Origin: Nitratireductor arenosus
GTDB lineage: Bacteria; Pseudomonadota; Alphaproteobacteria; Rhizobiales; Rhizobiaceae
NCBI RefSeq assembly: GCF_009742725.1
Contig: NZ_WPHG01000001.1
Span: forward strand, 124,001 to 188,000
Direction: 5' to 3'
Length of the DNA: 64,000 nt
Both the position numbers and the translations under genes were made by a program. Positions 8,896 to 17,528 of this stretch are shown here, piece after piece (positions within the stretch are counted from its first letter, which is position 1; each line of letters starts with the position of its first letter). The notes below the pieces were generated by a model. That model saw only the letters and a list, made by a program, of their open reading frames with translations, had not been told where the DNA came from and searched no databases.

Positions 8896-10149
8896 ATGAG
8901 CGCTTATTTCGACGACCTGGAGGTTCGTGACCCGGCCGAGCGCGAGCGGGAACTGTTTCGGCGCCTTCCGCGGTTTCTGGCCGACGCGATCGAGGCGGCG
9001 CCGGGCCTGGCGCGCTGGCTGGACGGCGTGAACCCCGAGACGGTGACGTCGCGCGAGGCGTTGGCCCGCCTGCCGGTGCTGCGCAAGGCCGAACTGCTCG
9101 AAATGCAGCGGCAAGACCCGCCCTTCGGCGGCTTTGCCGACGCCCGGGCGCTCGCCGGGCAGCGCATCTTCATGTCGCCCGGGCCGATCTGGGAACCGCA
9201 GGGACAAGGTGTCGATCCGGGCCAGGGCGCGCGTGCCTTCTACGCCGCCGGCATCCGCCCCGGCGCCATCGTCCACAATGCCTTCGCCTACCATATGACG
9301 CCCGGCGGCTTCATTCTCGACGACGGCGCGCGCGCGCTTGGCTGCATGTTGTTTCCCGCCGGCACCGGCAACACCGAAATGCAGGTCGAGGCCGCGGCCG
9401 CGCTGAAACCTTCGGTCTATTGCGGCACGCCCGACTTTTTGAAGGTCATGCTCGACAAGGCGCGCGAGATGCAAAAGGACCTGTCCTGCTTCCGTCACGG
9501 GCTGGTGTCGGGCGGCGCGCTGTTCCCCTCCCTGCGTGTCGAATATGCCGAGCGCGGCATCGACGTCCTGCAATGCTACGCCACCGCCGAATTCGGCGTC
9601 ATCGCCTTTGAGGCGGCCGGCACAAACGGCAAGCCGCTGCCCGGGATGATCGTCAACGAAAATCTGATCGTGGAAATCGTGCGGCCGGGCACCGGCGACC
9701 CGGTGGAAGATGGAGAAGTCGGCGAGGTCGTGGTGACCGGCTTCAATCCCGTCTATCCGCTCGTGCGGCTTGGCACCGGGGACCTGTCCGCCATCTTTCC
9801 GGGCCTGTCGGCATGCGGGCGCACGGGCCAGCGCATCAACGGCTGGATGGGCCGCGCCGACCAGCGTACCAAGGTGAAGGGCATGTTCGTCGATCCCAAG
9901 CAGGTCGCCGACATCGTGCGCCGCCATCCCGAAATCGCGCGCGCCCGTCTGGTGGTGCGCCGCGACGGCGATCGCGACGCGATGGAACTCCAGATCGAGC
10001 CGACCGCCGACGCGAACCCCGAGATCGGCGTCGTCACGGCGACGTTGCGCGAACTGACCAAGCTCGGCGGCGACGTGGCCGTCGTCCAACCCGGCCAGTT
10101 GCCCAATGACGGCAAGGTGATCGCCGACGAACGCGATTATTCCGGCTGA
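8896..10149 (+). CDS. Adenylate-forming enzyme (phenylacetate-CoA ligase-like)
   Basis: AMP-dependent synthetase-type protein of about 417 residues related to the PaaK branch. Seen in order: ARLPVLRKAELLEMQ near the N-terminus, the adenylate-binding region CYATAEFGVIAFE, YPLVRLGTGDLS, and the C-terminal hinge region GRADQRTKVKGMFVDP, all typical for ATP-dependent acyl activation. The perfect ribosome-binding site GGGAGGAGGA precedes the ATG at 8896; the longer in-frame ORF runs through the lipoprotein gene and is not used. No phenylacetate catabolic genes surround it, so the acyl substrate is unknown. Cytoplasmic. Confidence 0.82.
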   Translation: MSAYFDDLEVRDPAERERELFRRLPRFLADAIEAAPGLARWLDGVNPETVTSREALARLPVLRKAELLEMQRQDPPFGGFADARALAGQRIFMSPGPIWEPQGQGVDPGQGARAFYAAGIRPGAIVHNAFAYHMTPGGFILDDGARALGCMLFPAGTGNTEMQVEAAAALKPSVYCGTPDFLKVMLDKAREMQKDLSCFRHGLVSGGALFPSLRVEYAERGIDVLQCYATAEFGVIAFEAAGTNGKPLPGMIVNENLIVEIVRPGTGDPVEDGEVGEVVVTGFNPVYPLVRLGTGDLSAIFPGLSACGRTGQRINGWMGRADQRTKVKGMFVDPKQVADIVRRHPEIARARLVVRRDGDRDAMELQIEPTADANPEIGVVTATLRELTKLGGDVAVVQPGQLPNDGKVIADERDYSG

Positions 10150-10220
10150 TCCTTGCCATCGAAACGCTTGCATCGCGCCGGGCTCGGTGTGAACATGGCC
10201 CGCAATCGCGCGAGATAATT

Positions 10221-10249
10221 TTGACAACAAGCCGCGCTAGTTCTCAATT
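10221..10249 (+). promoter_or_regulatory. Candidate sigma-70 promoter for the 5'-nucleotidase gene
   Basis: A perfect -35 TTGACA (10221-10226) is followed at 16-17 bases by CTCAAT/TCAATT as a weak -10. It lies about 60 bases before the start of the exported nucleotidase gene in an otherwise gene-free gap. Inferred from consensus only. Confidence 0.4.
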
Positions 10250-10308
10250 GGGTTTGTTCGAACCCGGCCGTGCCGCAAGCCGGCCAAGGGGTTAACGGGA
10301 GAATGGTC

Positions 10309-12525
10309 ATGAAGAAACTCGCCGCGCTCGCTGCCGCATCGGCCTCGATACTCGCCATGTCGGCATCCGCCTCCTTTGCCGACTACACGCTCACCATCCT
10401 GCACATCAATGACTGGCACAGCCGGATCGAGTCGATCAACAAATACGATTCGACCTGCTCGGCCGACGACGAGACCGAAGGCAAATGCTTCGGCGGCGCG
10501 GCGCGCCTCGTCACCGCAGTGCGCGACCGTCGCGCCGCGCTCGACGGCCAGAACTTTTTGTTCCTCAACGCCGGCGACAATTTCCAAGGCTCGCTGTTTT
10601 ACACCACCTACAAGGGTGCCGTCGAAGCGGAATTCCTGAACCTGATGGGCACCGACGCCATGGCCGTCGGCAACCATGAGTTCGACGATGGCGAGGACGG
10701 CCTTGCGACCTTCCTCGACGCCGCCGACTTCCCCGTGCTGAGCACGAATGTGAAGGCCGCCGACGCCTCGAAACTGACCGGGCGCATCGAGCCGTTCACG
10801 ATCTTCGAACGCGGCGGCGAACGGATCGCGGTGGTCGGAGCGGTCGCCAACGACACCGCCGAATTGTCCTCGCCGGGCGAGAATATCTCTATCGAGGAGG
10901 ACGTCGCCACGATCACCGCCGCGGTCGAGGCGGTCAAGGCGCAGGGCGTCGACAAGATCATCGCGCTGACCCATGTCGGCTATCCGCGCGACCTCGCCGC
11001 GATCGCCAAGATCCCCGGCGTCGACGTGGTGGTCGGCGGCCACAGCCACACGCTTTTGTCGAACAATGATGACGGCGCGGCCGGCCCCTATCCGACCATG
11101 GTCGACAATCCGGACGGATATGCCGTACCGGTGGTGCAGGCTGCCTCCTATTCGAAATATCTCGGCGAGTTCCAGGTCGTCTTCGACGACAACGGCGTCG
11201 TGACCTCCGCCGCCGGCGACCCGATGCTGCTCGATGCCTCCGTCACGCCGGACGAACTGGTTCTGGCGCGCATCAAGGAACTCGGCGCTCCGATCGAGGA
11301 GCTCAAGAACAAGGTGGTCGCCGAGACCACCGCGCCGATCGACGGCAGCCGCGAAACCTGCCGGGCGCAGGAATGCGAGATGGGCAATCTCGTCGCCGAC
11401 GCCATGCTCGACCGGGTGAAGGACCAGGGCGTCCAGATCGCCATTCAGAACGGTGGCGGACTGCGCGCCTCGATCGACGCCGGCGAGGTCACGATGGGCG
11501 AGGTGCTCGCCGTCCTGCCGTTCCAGAACACGCTCGCCACGTTCCAGCTCAAAGGCGCCGACATCGTCGCCTCGCTGGAAAACGGCGTCAGTCAGATCGA
11601 GGATGGCGGCGGCCGCTTCGCCCAGGTCGCCGGCCTGCGCTTCAGCTTCGATCCCTCCGTCGCATCGAACGAAGGCCGCATCCAGTCGGTCGAGGTCAAC
11701 GAAGACGGAACCTGGGTGCCGATCGACCCGGACAAGACCTACGGCGTCGTCAGCAACAATTTCATGCGCAATGGCGGCGACGGCTATGCGCTGTTCAAGA
11801 CAAATGCCGAAAACGCTTACGATTACGGGCCCGGGCTGGAGCAGGTGGTCGCCGACTACCTGGTCGAAAACCGTCCCTATCAGCCGGTTGTCGAGGGGCG
11901 CATCACCAGGGTCGAGGCGATGGCGGCTGCCGAAGAACCCGAAGAGGAAATGACCGCCGAAGCGGCGCCCGCGAGCGAGCCCGTGGTTGAAACCCCCGAA
12001 CTGCCCGCAATGTCGAACACTTTGACGACCAAAGCGCCGGAACTCCCCGCCGACGAGGTGGCCGACAAGGCCGCCGAAGAAGCTGCTATGAAGAAGGCCG
12101 AGGAAGAAAAAATGGCCAAGGAGGCGGAAATGAAAGCCGCCGAGGAAGCCAAGGCCGCCGAAGAGGCCGCCATGAAGAAGGCCGAGGAAGAAAAAATGGC
12201 CAAGGAGGCGGAAATGAAAGCCGCCGAGGAAGCCAAGGCCGCCGAAGAGGCCGCCATGAAGAAGGCCGAGGAAGAAAAAATAGCCAAGGAGGCAGAAATG
12301 AAGACCGCCGAGGAGACGACCATTCCCGCCGAAAAGCCCGCCGATGGCGAAATGGCAATGGCGGGAAAAACGCACATGATCGCGCGCGGCGACAGCTACT
12401 GGAAGCTCGCTCGCGAATTTTATGGCGATCCGATGATGTGGACCAAGCTGAAGGCGGCGAACCCGGACTACAATCCGGACTTCTTGCCGATCGGCAGCCC
12501 GCTCAAGGTGCCGGCCGCCAATTGA
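10309..12525 (+). CDS. Exported 5'-nucleotidase/metallophosphatase with charged repeat stalk and LysM-like C-terminus
   Basis: Predicted periplasmic or surface nucleotide phosphohydrolase. A Sec signal peptide (MKKLAALAAASASILAMS...SFA) is followed by a calcineurin-type metallophosphatase domain with HINDWHSR, NAGDNFQG, GNHEFDDG and GGHSHT, then a 5'-nucleotidase C-terminal domain (about residues 340-550; NGGGLRASIDAG, NNFMRNGGDGY). Past residue 550 comes an acidic linker, an Ala/Glu/Lys/Met repeat stretch (helical, coiled-coil-like), and a terminal LysM-like unit (GDSYWKLAREFYGDPMMW). That tail would hold the enzyme at peptidoglycan. ATG 10309 is preferred over 10303 because GGGAG is seven bases before it. 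About 738 residues, longer than most relatives because of the tail. A strong terminator follows. Confidence 0.88.
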   Translation: MKKLAALAAASASILAMSASASFADYTLTILHINDWHSRIESINKYDSTCSADDETEGKCFGGAARLVTAVRDRRAALDGQNFLFLNAGDNFQGSLFYTTYKGAVEAEFLNLMGTDAMAVGNHEFDDGEDGLATFLDAADFPVLSTNVKAADASKLTGRIEPFTIFERGGERIAVVGAVANDTAELSSPGENISIEEDVATITAAVEAVKAQGVDKIIALTHVGYPRDLAAIAKIPGVDVVVGGHSHTLLSNNDDGAAGPYPTMVDNPDGYAVPVVQAASYSKYLGEFQVVFDDNGVVTSAAGDPMLLDASVTPDELVLARIKELGAPIEELKNKVVAETTAPIDGSRETCRAQECEMGNLVADAMLDRVKDQGVQIAIQNGGGLRASIDAGEVTMGEVLAVLPFQNTLATFQLKGADIVASLENGVSQIEDGGGRFAQVAGLRFSFDPSVASNEGRIQSVEVNEDGTWVPIDPDKTYGVVSNNFMRNGGDGYALFKTNAENAYDYGPGLEQVVADYLVENRPYQPVVEGRITRVEAMAAAEEPEEEMTAEAAPASEPVVETPELPAMSNTLTTKAPELPADEVADKAAEEAAMKKAEEEKMAKEAEMKAAEEAKAAEEAAMKKAEEEKMAKEAEMKAAEEAKAAEEAAMKKAEEEKIAKEAEMKTAEETTIPAEKPADGEMAMAGKTHMIARGDSYWKLAREFYGDPMMWTKLKAANPDYNPDFLPIGSPLKVPAAN
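12070..12321 (+). repeat. 84-bp in-frame tandem repeat (three copies)
   Basis: Units begin at 12070, 12154 and 12238. The second and third begin identically and the third decays toward its end. Each encodes 28 residues of the pattern AAEEAAMKKAEEEK followed by MAKEAEMKAAEEAK. The near-identity at DNA level, including an AAAAAA run in each unit, suggests recent duplication and possible copy-number change by slippage or recombination. It lies inside the nucleotidase gene and keeps frame. Confidence 0.9.
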
Positions 12526-12557
12526 GGCGTTTTTGATCGCGCTTCGCGACCAATTGC

Positions 12558-12581
12558 CCCGCTCCCGTCACCGGGGGCGGG
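12558..12581 (+). terminator. Rho-independent terminator after the nucleotidase gene
   Basis: CCCGCTCCC (12558-12566) pairs with GGGGGCGGG (12573-12581), a nine-pair stem with one G-T pair and a six-base loop, followed by ATTTGTGTTTTGTT. It lies 33 bases after the nucleotidase stop codon and separates that gene from hemH. Confidence 0.75.
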
Positions 12582-12682
12582 ATTTGTGTTTTGTTGCGGA
12601 CACGTTGGTATAGATCGGCTAGCCGCGCGCTTGATCGCGCGCCACCGGCCGCTATGTGCCTCATTCGCACAAGGACTGCTTC

Positions 12683-13747
12683 ATGACACTCACACCGGGC
12701 CCTGCCCAAAAAGAGACCAGGAAGACGGGCCCGCTGCCGGCCGGCCATCCGCGCGTCGCGCCGCCGAAGGTCGGCGTCATGCTGGTCAATCTCGGCACGC
12801 CGGACGGCACCGATTTCACGTCGATGCGCCGTTATCTGCGCGAGTTTCTGTCCGACAAGCGCGTGATCGAATGGCCGCGCGCGCTCTGGTATCCGATCCT
12901 CTACGGCATCGTGCTCAACACGCGTCCGAAAAAATCCGGCGCCGCCTATGACAAGATCTGGAACCGGGAACGCAACGAATCGCCGCTGCGCACCTTCACC
13001 CGCGCCCAGGCCGAAAAGCTGGCGCACGCGCTGCAAAGCCACGACCAGGTGCTCGTCGACTGGGCCATGCGCTACGGGCAACCCTCGATCGAAAGCGTGA
13101 TCGAGCGTCTGACGGCGGCCGGCTGCGACCGCATCGTGATGTTCCCGCTCTACCCGCAATATTCGGCGACCACGACGGCGACGGTCAACGACGCGTTTTT
13201 CAAGGTGCTGATGAAAAAACGCTGGATGCCGGCCACGCGCACCGTGCCGGCCTATCACGACGAACCGGTTTATATCGACGCGCTGGCACGCTCGATCGAA
13301 ACCCACCTCGCAACGCTCGACTTCGAACCCGAAACGGTGATCGCGTCCTACCACGGCATTCCGCAAAGCTATTTCCGCGCCGGTGACCCCTATCATTGTC
13401 ATTGCCAGAAAACGACGCGGCTGTTGCGCGAACGGCTCGGCTGGGACGAAAAACGACTGATGACCTGTTTCCAGTCGCGCTTCGGCCCGGAGGAATGGCT
13501 GCAACCCTACACCGACAAGACCGTCGAGAGGTTGGCAAGCGACGGGATGAAATCGATCGCAGTCTTCAATCCGGGCTTCGTCTCCGACTGTCTCGAAACA
13601 CTCGAGGAAATCGCCGGCGAGGCTGGCGAGATTTTCCACGAGGCGGGCGGAAAGAATTTTACCCATATTCCCTGCCTCAACGACAGTGCCGAAGGCATGG
13701 CGGTCATCGAGGCGATGGTGCGCCGCGAACTGTCCGGCTGGATCTGA
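12683..13747 (+). CDS. hemH: Ferrochelatase
   Basis: Inserts Fe2+ into protoporphyrin IX, the last step of protoheme synthesis. The sequence shows GVMLVNLGTPDG near the N-terminus, PLYPQYSATTT, and the signature ASYHGIPQSYFRAGDPYHCHC containing the metal-binding His. The C-terminal block includes FGPEEWLQPYTDKT and NPGFVSDCLETLEE. About 354 residues from the ATG at 12683, which has AAGGA eight bases upstream; the in-frame start at 12656 lacks one. The hydrolase gene follows after 19 bases, so cotranscription is likely. Confidence 0.96.
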   Translation: MTLTPGPAQKETRKTGPLPAGHPRVAPPKVGVMLVNLGTPDGTDFTSMRRYLREFLSDKRVIEWPRALWYPILYGIVLNTRPKKSGAAYDKIWNRERNESPLRTFTRAQAEKLAHALQSHDQVLVDWAMRYGQPSIESVIERLTAAGCDRIVMFPLYPQYSATTTATVNDAFFKVLMKKRWMPATRTVPAYHDEPVYIDALARSIETHLATLDFEPETVIASYHGIPQSYFRAGDPYHCHCQKTTRLLRERLGWDEKRLMTCFQSRFGPEEWLQPYTDKTVERLASDGMKSIAVFNPGFVSDCLETLEEIAGEAGEIFHEAGGKNFTHIPCLNDSAEGMAVIEAMVRRELSGWI

Positions 13748-13766
13748 GACCGCAAGGGACAGTCGC

Positions 13767-14789
13767 ATGCTCGCCAAGCTCGCCACGTCCGCGCTCGTCA
13801 CGCTTGCCGCCGGCGTCGCGATCCTCGCCGGCCTTGTCGCCTTCAGCCGGCCGCCCGAACGCCCGCAGCCAACACAAGGCTCCGGTCTCGATTTCGCCGC
13901 CGCGATCACGGTTGACCTGTCCGCTCTTCCCGAACGGCAGGATTATCGCGCCCGCGACGGCGCCTCTCTCCACTACCGGCGCTATGCCGCCGCCAATGGC
14001 GGGTCGGCGCGCACGATCATTCTCGTCCATGGTTCGGGCTGGCACGGCATGCAGTTTCACGCGCTCGCCACGGCGCTCGCCGCGAACGGGCACGGCACCG
14101 TGATCGCGCCCGACCTGCGCGGGCATGGACAAAACCCCGCCCGGCGTGGCGACGTCGACCATATCGGTCAGCTCGAGGAAGACCTTTTCGACTTGATCGC
14201 CCACCTGAAAGAGGGAGGCAAGGCCGGTCCGGTCGTCCTCGGAGGCCATTCGTCAGGCGGCGGGCTTGTCGTGCGTTTCGCCGGCGGGCGTTATGGCGGC
14301 GAGGCCGATGCCTTCTTGCTGCTTGCGCCCTTTCTCAAATATAATGCGCCGACCACACGGCCCGATTCCGGCGGCTGGGCACGCCCGGCCACCGGGCGCA
14401 TTGTTGCGCTCGGCCTGCTCAACGCCCTCGGCATCACCGCGTTCAACCATTTACCCGTGATCGGCTTCGCCATGCCGCAGGCCGTGCTCGACGGCCCGCT
14501 CGGCGACACCGCCACGACGCGCTACACCTACCGCATGAATGTCTCATTCGCGCCGCGCTCCGATTACGCGAGCGATCTTGCCCGGCTCGACAGGCCTTTC
14601 CTGCTGCTCGCGGGCGACAGGGACGAAGCCTTCATCGCCGACCGCTACGAGCCGACCATCAAGCCGCACACGCCCGCCGGCACCTATCGGGTTCTGCCCG
14701 GCGTCAACCATCTCGGCGTGGTCGATGCCGCAGCGACCATCGACGCCATCGGCGCCTGGCTGCCTGAATGGGTTCCGGCGGAATCGTGA
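13767..14789 (+). CDS. Alpha/beta hydrolase, membrane-anchored or exported
   Basis: About 340 residues. A hydrophobic N-terminal segment (residues 5-28) is a signal peptide or anchor. The fold is then visible: the strand-oxyanion region IILVHGSGWHG, the nucleophile elbow GGHSSGGG (Ser), an acid region near LLLAGDRDEAF and a late His in GVNHLG. This resembles serine aminopeptidase S33/monoglyceride lipase-type hydrolases; the substrate cannot be told. AAGGGA precedes the ATG by seven bases. It follows hemH closely. Confidence 0.82.
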   Translation: MLAKLATSALVTLAAGVAILAGLVAFSRPPERPQPTQGSGLDFAAAITVDLSALPERQDYRARDGASLHYRRYAAANGGSARTIILVHGSGWHGMQFHALATALAANGHGTVIAPDLRGHGQNPARRGDVDHIGQLEEDLFDLIAHLKEGGKAGPVVLGGHSSGGGLVVRFAGGRYGGEADAFLLLAPFLKYNAPTTRPDSGGWARPATGRIVALGLLNALGITAFNHLPVIGFAMPQAVLDGPLGDTATTRYTYRMNVSFAPRSDYASDLARLDRPFLLLAGDRDEAFIADRYEPTIKPHTPAGTYRVLPGVNHLGVVDAAATIDAIGAWLPEWVPAES

Positions 14790-14908
14790 CGGCCGGGCCG
14801 GCGGAACTGTTTCCATCCGGCCACAAAACGGTCTAAGTCTTCCCGCTGACAGGATTACCGGCCGACACGCCGGCGTCCAATTCGACACGGCCAGCGGAGG
14901 ACATACGC

Positions 14909-15859
14909 ATGCCAATCACCGGTCTCGACATTCTCATTCCGGTCCTTGTCGTTCTCGTGCTGCTGCTCATCTTTGTCGGCATCAAGACCGTGCCGCAGGG
15001 AAGCAATTTCACCGTTGAGCGTTTCGGCCGCTACACCCGCACCCTGTCGCCCGGCCTCAACGTCATCGTGCCCTTCATCGACCGCGTTGGCGCCAGACTG
15101 AACATGATGGAGCAGGTGCTCGACGTGCCGACTCAGGAGGTGATCACCCGCGACAACGCCATCGTGGCCGTCGACGGCGTTGCCTTCTATCAGGTGCTCA
15201 ACGCCGCCCAGGCCGCCTATCAGGTGTCGGGCCTGGAAAACGCCATCCTCAACCTGACCATGACCAATATTCGCTCCGTCATGGGGTCGATGGACCTCGA
15301 CGAGCTGTTGTCGAACCGCGACGCCATTAACGAGCGTCTGCTGCGCGTGGTCGACGAGGCCGCCAACCCCTGGGGGGTGAAGATGACCCGGGTCGAGATC
15401 AAGGACATCAATCCGCCCGAAAACCTGGTCGATTCGATGGCCCGCCAGATGATGGCCGAACGCAATAAGCGCGCCCAAATTCTGGAGGCCGAAGGCTTGA
15501 AACAGGCCCAGGTTCTGGAGGCCGAGGGCCGCAAAGAGGCGGCCTTCCGCGACGCCGAAGCCCGCGAACGCCTCGCCGAGGCCGAGGCCCGCGCCACCCA
15601 GTCGGTCTCGGAGGCGATCGCCCAGGGCGGCGTGCAGGCGATCAACTATTTCGTCGCCCAGAAATACACCGAGGCTCTGGCCAAGATCGGCTCGGCCAAC
15701 AACAACAAGGTCGTCCTGATGCCGTTCGAGGCGTCATCACTGATCGGCTCGCTGGGTGGCATCGGCGCGATCGCCAAGGAAGTGTTCGGCGAGGACGCGG
15801 TTCCGCTGGTCCGGCGCAGTCCGGCGCGGCCGCCCGTGGTCACGCCGGACGAATCCTGA
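14909..15859 (+). CDS. SPFH-domain membrane protein (QmcA/stomatin type)
   Basis: One N-terminal membrane helix (about residues 5-24), then an SPFH/band 7 domain ([47 protein letters not shown]) and a long Ala/Glu/Arg-rich coiled coil (about residues 190-240), as in QmcA. Such proteins form large cage-like assemblies in the membrane and often associate with FtsH or NfeD partners. GCGGAGGACATACGC precedes the ATG. The nfeD gene starts 22 bases after the stop, the standard pairing. About 316 residues. Confidence 0.93.
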   Translation: MPITGLDILIPVLVVLVLLLIFVGIKTVPQGSNFTVERFGRYTRTLSPGLNVIVPFIDRVGARLNMMEQVLDVPTQEVITRDNAIVAVDGVAFYQVLNAAQAAYQVSGLENAILNLTMTNIRSVMGSMDLDELLSNRDAINERLLRVVDEAANPWGVKMTRVEIKDINPPENLVDSMARQMMAERNKRAQILEAEGLKQAQVLEAEGRKEAAFRDAEARERLAEAEARATQSVSEAIAQGGVQAINYFVAQKYTEALAKIGSANNNKVVLMPFEASSLIGSLGGIGAIAKEVFGEDAVPLVRRSPARPPVVTPDES

Positions 15860-15881
15860 ACCCGGCACGGGAAAATCTGGC

Positions 15882-16340
15882 ATGATCGCAAGTGTCTTCG
15901 TCGAACTCGGCCCCTGGAGCTGGATCGTGCTCGGCTTCGCCCTTCTGGCCGCCGAGATCCTCGTTCCCGGCGTCTTTCTTGTCTGGATCGGGCTAGCAGC
16001 ACTCGCCACCGGATTGCTGTCGATTGCCTTCTGGGAGGCCCGGTTCTGGGACTGGCAGGTACAGACGCTGGTTTTCCTCGCCCTGTCGCTGGTGGCCGCC
16101 TATGGCGGCTATCGCTTCGTCCACGGCCGCCAGGCGCCGAGCGACCAGCCGCTGCTCAACCAACGCGCCAAACAGCTCGTCGGACGCACCGCGACGCTGG
16201 ATGAATCCATCCGTGACAACCGGGGCCGGATCCGCATCGGCGACACCTATTGGCGCGTGTCGGGTCCCGACGCGGCGGCGGGAACGCGGGTGCGCGTGGT
16301 CGCGGTCAAGGACGGCGATCTGGTCGTCGAAATCATCTGA
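15882..16340 (+). CDS. NfeD-family membrane protein
   Basis: Short NfeD of about 152 residues without the N-terminal protease domain. Three hydrophobic segments (about 10-30, 35-50 and 60-78) are followed by a C-terminal OB-fold domain (LVGRTATLDESI...GRIRIGDTYWRVSGPD...GTRVRVVAVKDGDLVVE). NfeD proteins are partners of SPFH proteins and this gene lies directly behind one. The start at 15882 is chosen because the longer frame overlaps the SPFH gene. Confidence 0.92.
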   Translation: MIASVFVELGPWSWIVLGFALLAAEILVPGVFLVWIGLAALATGLLSIAFWEARFWDWQVQTLVFLALSLVAAYGGYRFVHGRQAPSDQPLLNQRAKQLVGRTATLDESIRDNRGRIRIGDTYWRVSGPDAAAGTRVRVVAVKDGDLVVEII

Positions 16341-16374
16341 TAGCGGCAGGCTTTCGACCAGGCAGGCCGGAACC

Positions 16375-17373
16375 TCACGCCGCGCCGATCGCCAGCAGAT
16401 CGTGGAAATGGACGATCCCGACCGGCCGGCCCTCCTCGACCACGACCAGGGCGCTGATGTGATGCTCGTTGAGCGCGGCCATGGCGGCACCGGCGAGCGT
16501 GGTCGGTCCGATCGTCTTGGGCGCGCGCGTCATCAGGTCCTCAACGGCGAGTTCGGAAAGGTTGCGATCGAGGCTGCGCGCCAGGTCGCCATCGGTGAAG
16601 ATGCCCGCCAGCCGGCCGCCGGCATCGGTCACGCACACACAGCCGAAGCGTTTTTTCGCCAACATCATGACGGCTTCGGGCATCCGAGTTCCGGGCCCCA
16701 CGAGCGGCAATTCCTCCTCGCCGTGCATGATCTCGCGCACCTGGGTCAGGTTCGCACCAAGCTTGCCGCCGGGATGGAAGGTCTTGAAATTGTCCGGCGT
16801 GAAGCCGCGCGCTTCCAGCAACGCCACCGCCAGCGCGTCGCCGATCGCCAGTTGCAGCAATGTCGACGTCGTCGGCGCCAGCCCGTGTGGGCAGGCCTCG
16901 GCCGCTCGTGGCAGGCATAAAACGATGTCGGCTTCGCGCGCCAGGGTGGAGTCCTCGCCCGAGGTGATGGCGATCAGCGGAATCGCGAAGCGTTTCGAAT
17001 AAGAGACGATTCCCTTCAGCTCCGAGCTTTCGCCCGACCAGGACATGGCGATGACGGCGTCGTCGCGGGTGATCATGCCGAGATCGCCGTGATTGGCTTC
17101 CGCCGGATGCACGAAGAACGCCGGAGTTCCCGTGGATGACAGCGTCGCGGCCAGTTTCGAGCCAATATGGTGGCTTTTGCCGACACCGGTCGCGATCACC
17201 CGACCGCGAATCGCCGACAGACGCGCCACCGCGTCCGCGAACGGTTCTGAAAGCCCGTTGTCGAGGGCTTCCGCCAGCGCGGCCATGCCGGCCTGCCCAG
17301 TCGAGACCGTGCGCACCGCGGACGCGATCGCAGCGTCGTGATCCGGCTGCTTTTTCTCTGGAATGCCTTGCAT
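16375..17373 (-). CDS. kdsD: Arabinose-5-phosphate isomerase (KpsF/GutQ type)
   Basis: Interconverts ribulose-5-phosphate and arabinose-5-phosphate, the first step toward Kdo for lipopolysaccharide. An N-terminal SIS domain (about residues 45-185) shows ATGVGKSHHIGSKLAATLSS, MSWSGESSEL and GLAPTTSTLLQLAIGDALA, with FHPGGKLG ahead of two CBS domains (about 205-330). The start at 17373 (MQGIPEKK) gives the usual length of about 332 residues; the longer frame to 17487 has an atypical Arg-rich leader. Divergent from the beta-barrel gene across about 155 bases. An envelope role fits both neighbours. Confidence 0.92.
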   Translation of the reverse strand: MQGIPEKKQPDHDAAIASAVRTVSTGQAGMAALAEALDNGLSEPFADAVARLSAIRGRVIATGVGKSHHIGSKLAATLSSTGTPAFFVHPAEANHGDLGMITRDDAVIAMSWSGESSELKGIVSYSKRFAIPLIAITSGEDSTLAREADIVLCLPRAAEACPHGLAPTTSTLLQLAIGDALAVALLEARGFTPDNFKTFHPGGKLGANLTQVREIMHGEEELPLVGPGTRMPEAVMMLAKKRFGCVCVTDAGGRLAGIFTDGDLARSLDRNLSELAVEDLMTRAPKTIGPTTLAGAAMAALNEHHISALVVVEEGRPVGIVHFHDLLAIGAA

Positions 17374-17528
17374 GGCGCTTCGTTTAGCCGCTTCGTCATG
17401 CCGTGTCCAACGGCATTTGGCACGCCGGAACGCCGGCCGCGAACCGGACCCGCCGGCGGTTCTCAACCAAGCGTTAACCATCCCCATTTACGGTTCGGTA
17501 AAGTTCCACCACGCGCGCGCATCAGGAC

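Noticed and set aside
8578..10230. 550-codon open frame on the minus strand opposite the adenylate-forming enzyme
   Set aside because: It mirrors codon positions of the real gene, is His/Arg/Asp-rich without any domain, and has no start signal. Many such shadow frames exist here because of the high GC content.
12070..12321. CRISPR-like array
   Set aside because: The repeats are adjacent, in frame and without spacers; they are protein-coding tandem repeats. I saw no CRISPR array or cas gene elsewhere.
10237..12375. 712-codon minus-strand frame with Phe/Leu/Gly repeats opposite the nucleotidase gene
   Set aside because: Its repeats are the antisense of the Ala/Glu/Lys repeat. There is no ribosome-binding site and no family match.
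17460..17510. TTAACCAT-type CtrA half-sites in the kdsD/beta-barrel gap, and similar bits before the transglycosylase and cpdR genes
   Set aside because: None fits TTAA-N7-TTAA fully; the half-site is too common in such intergenic DNA to report as an operator.
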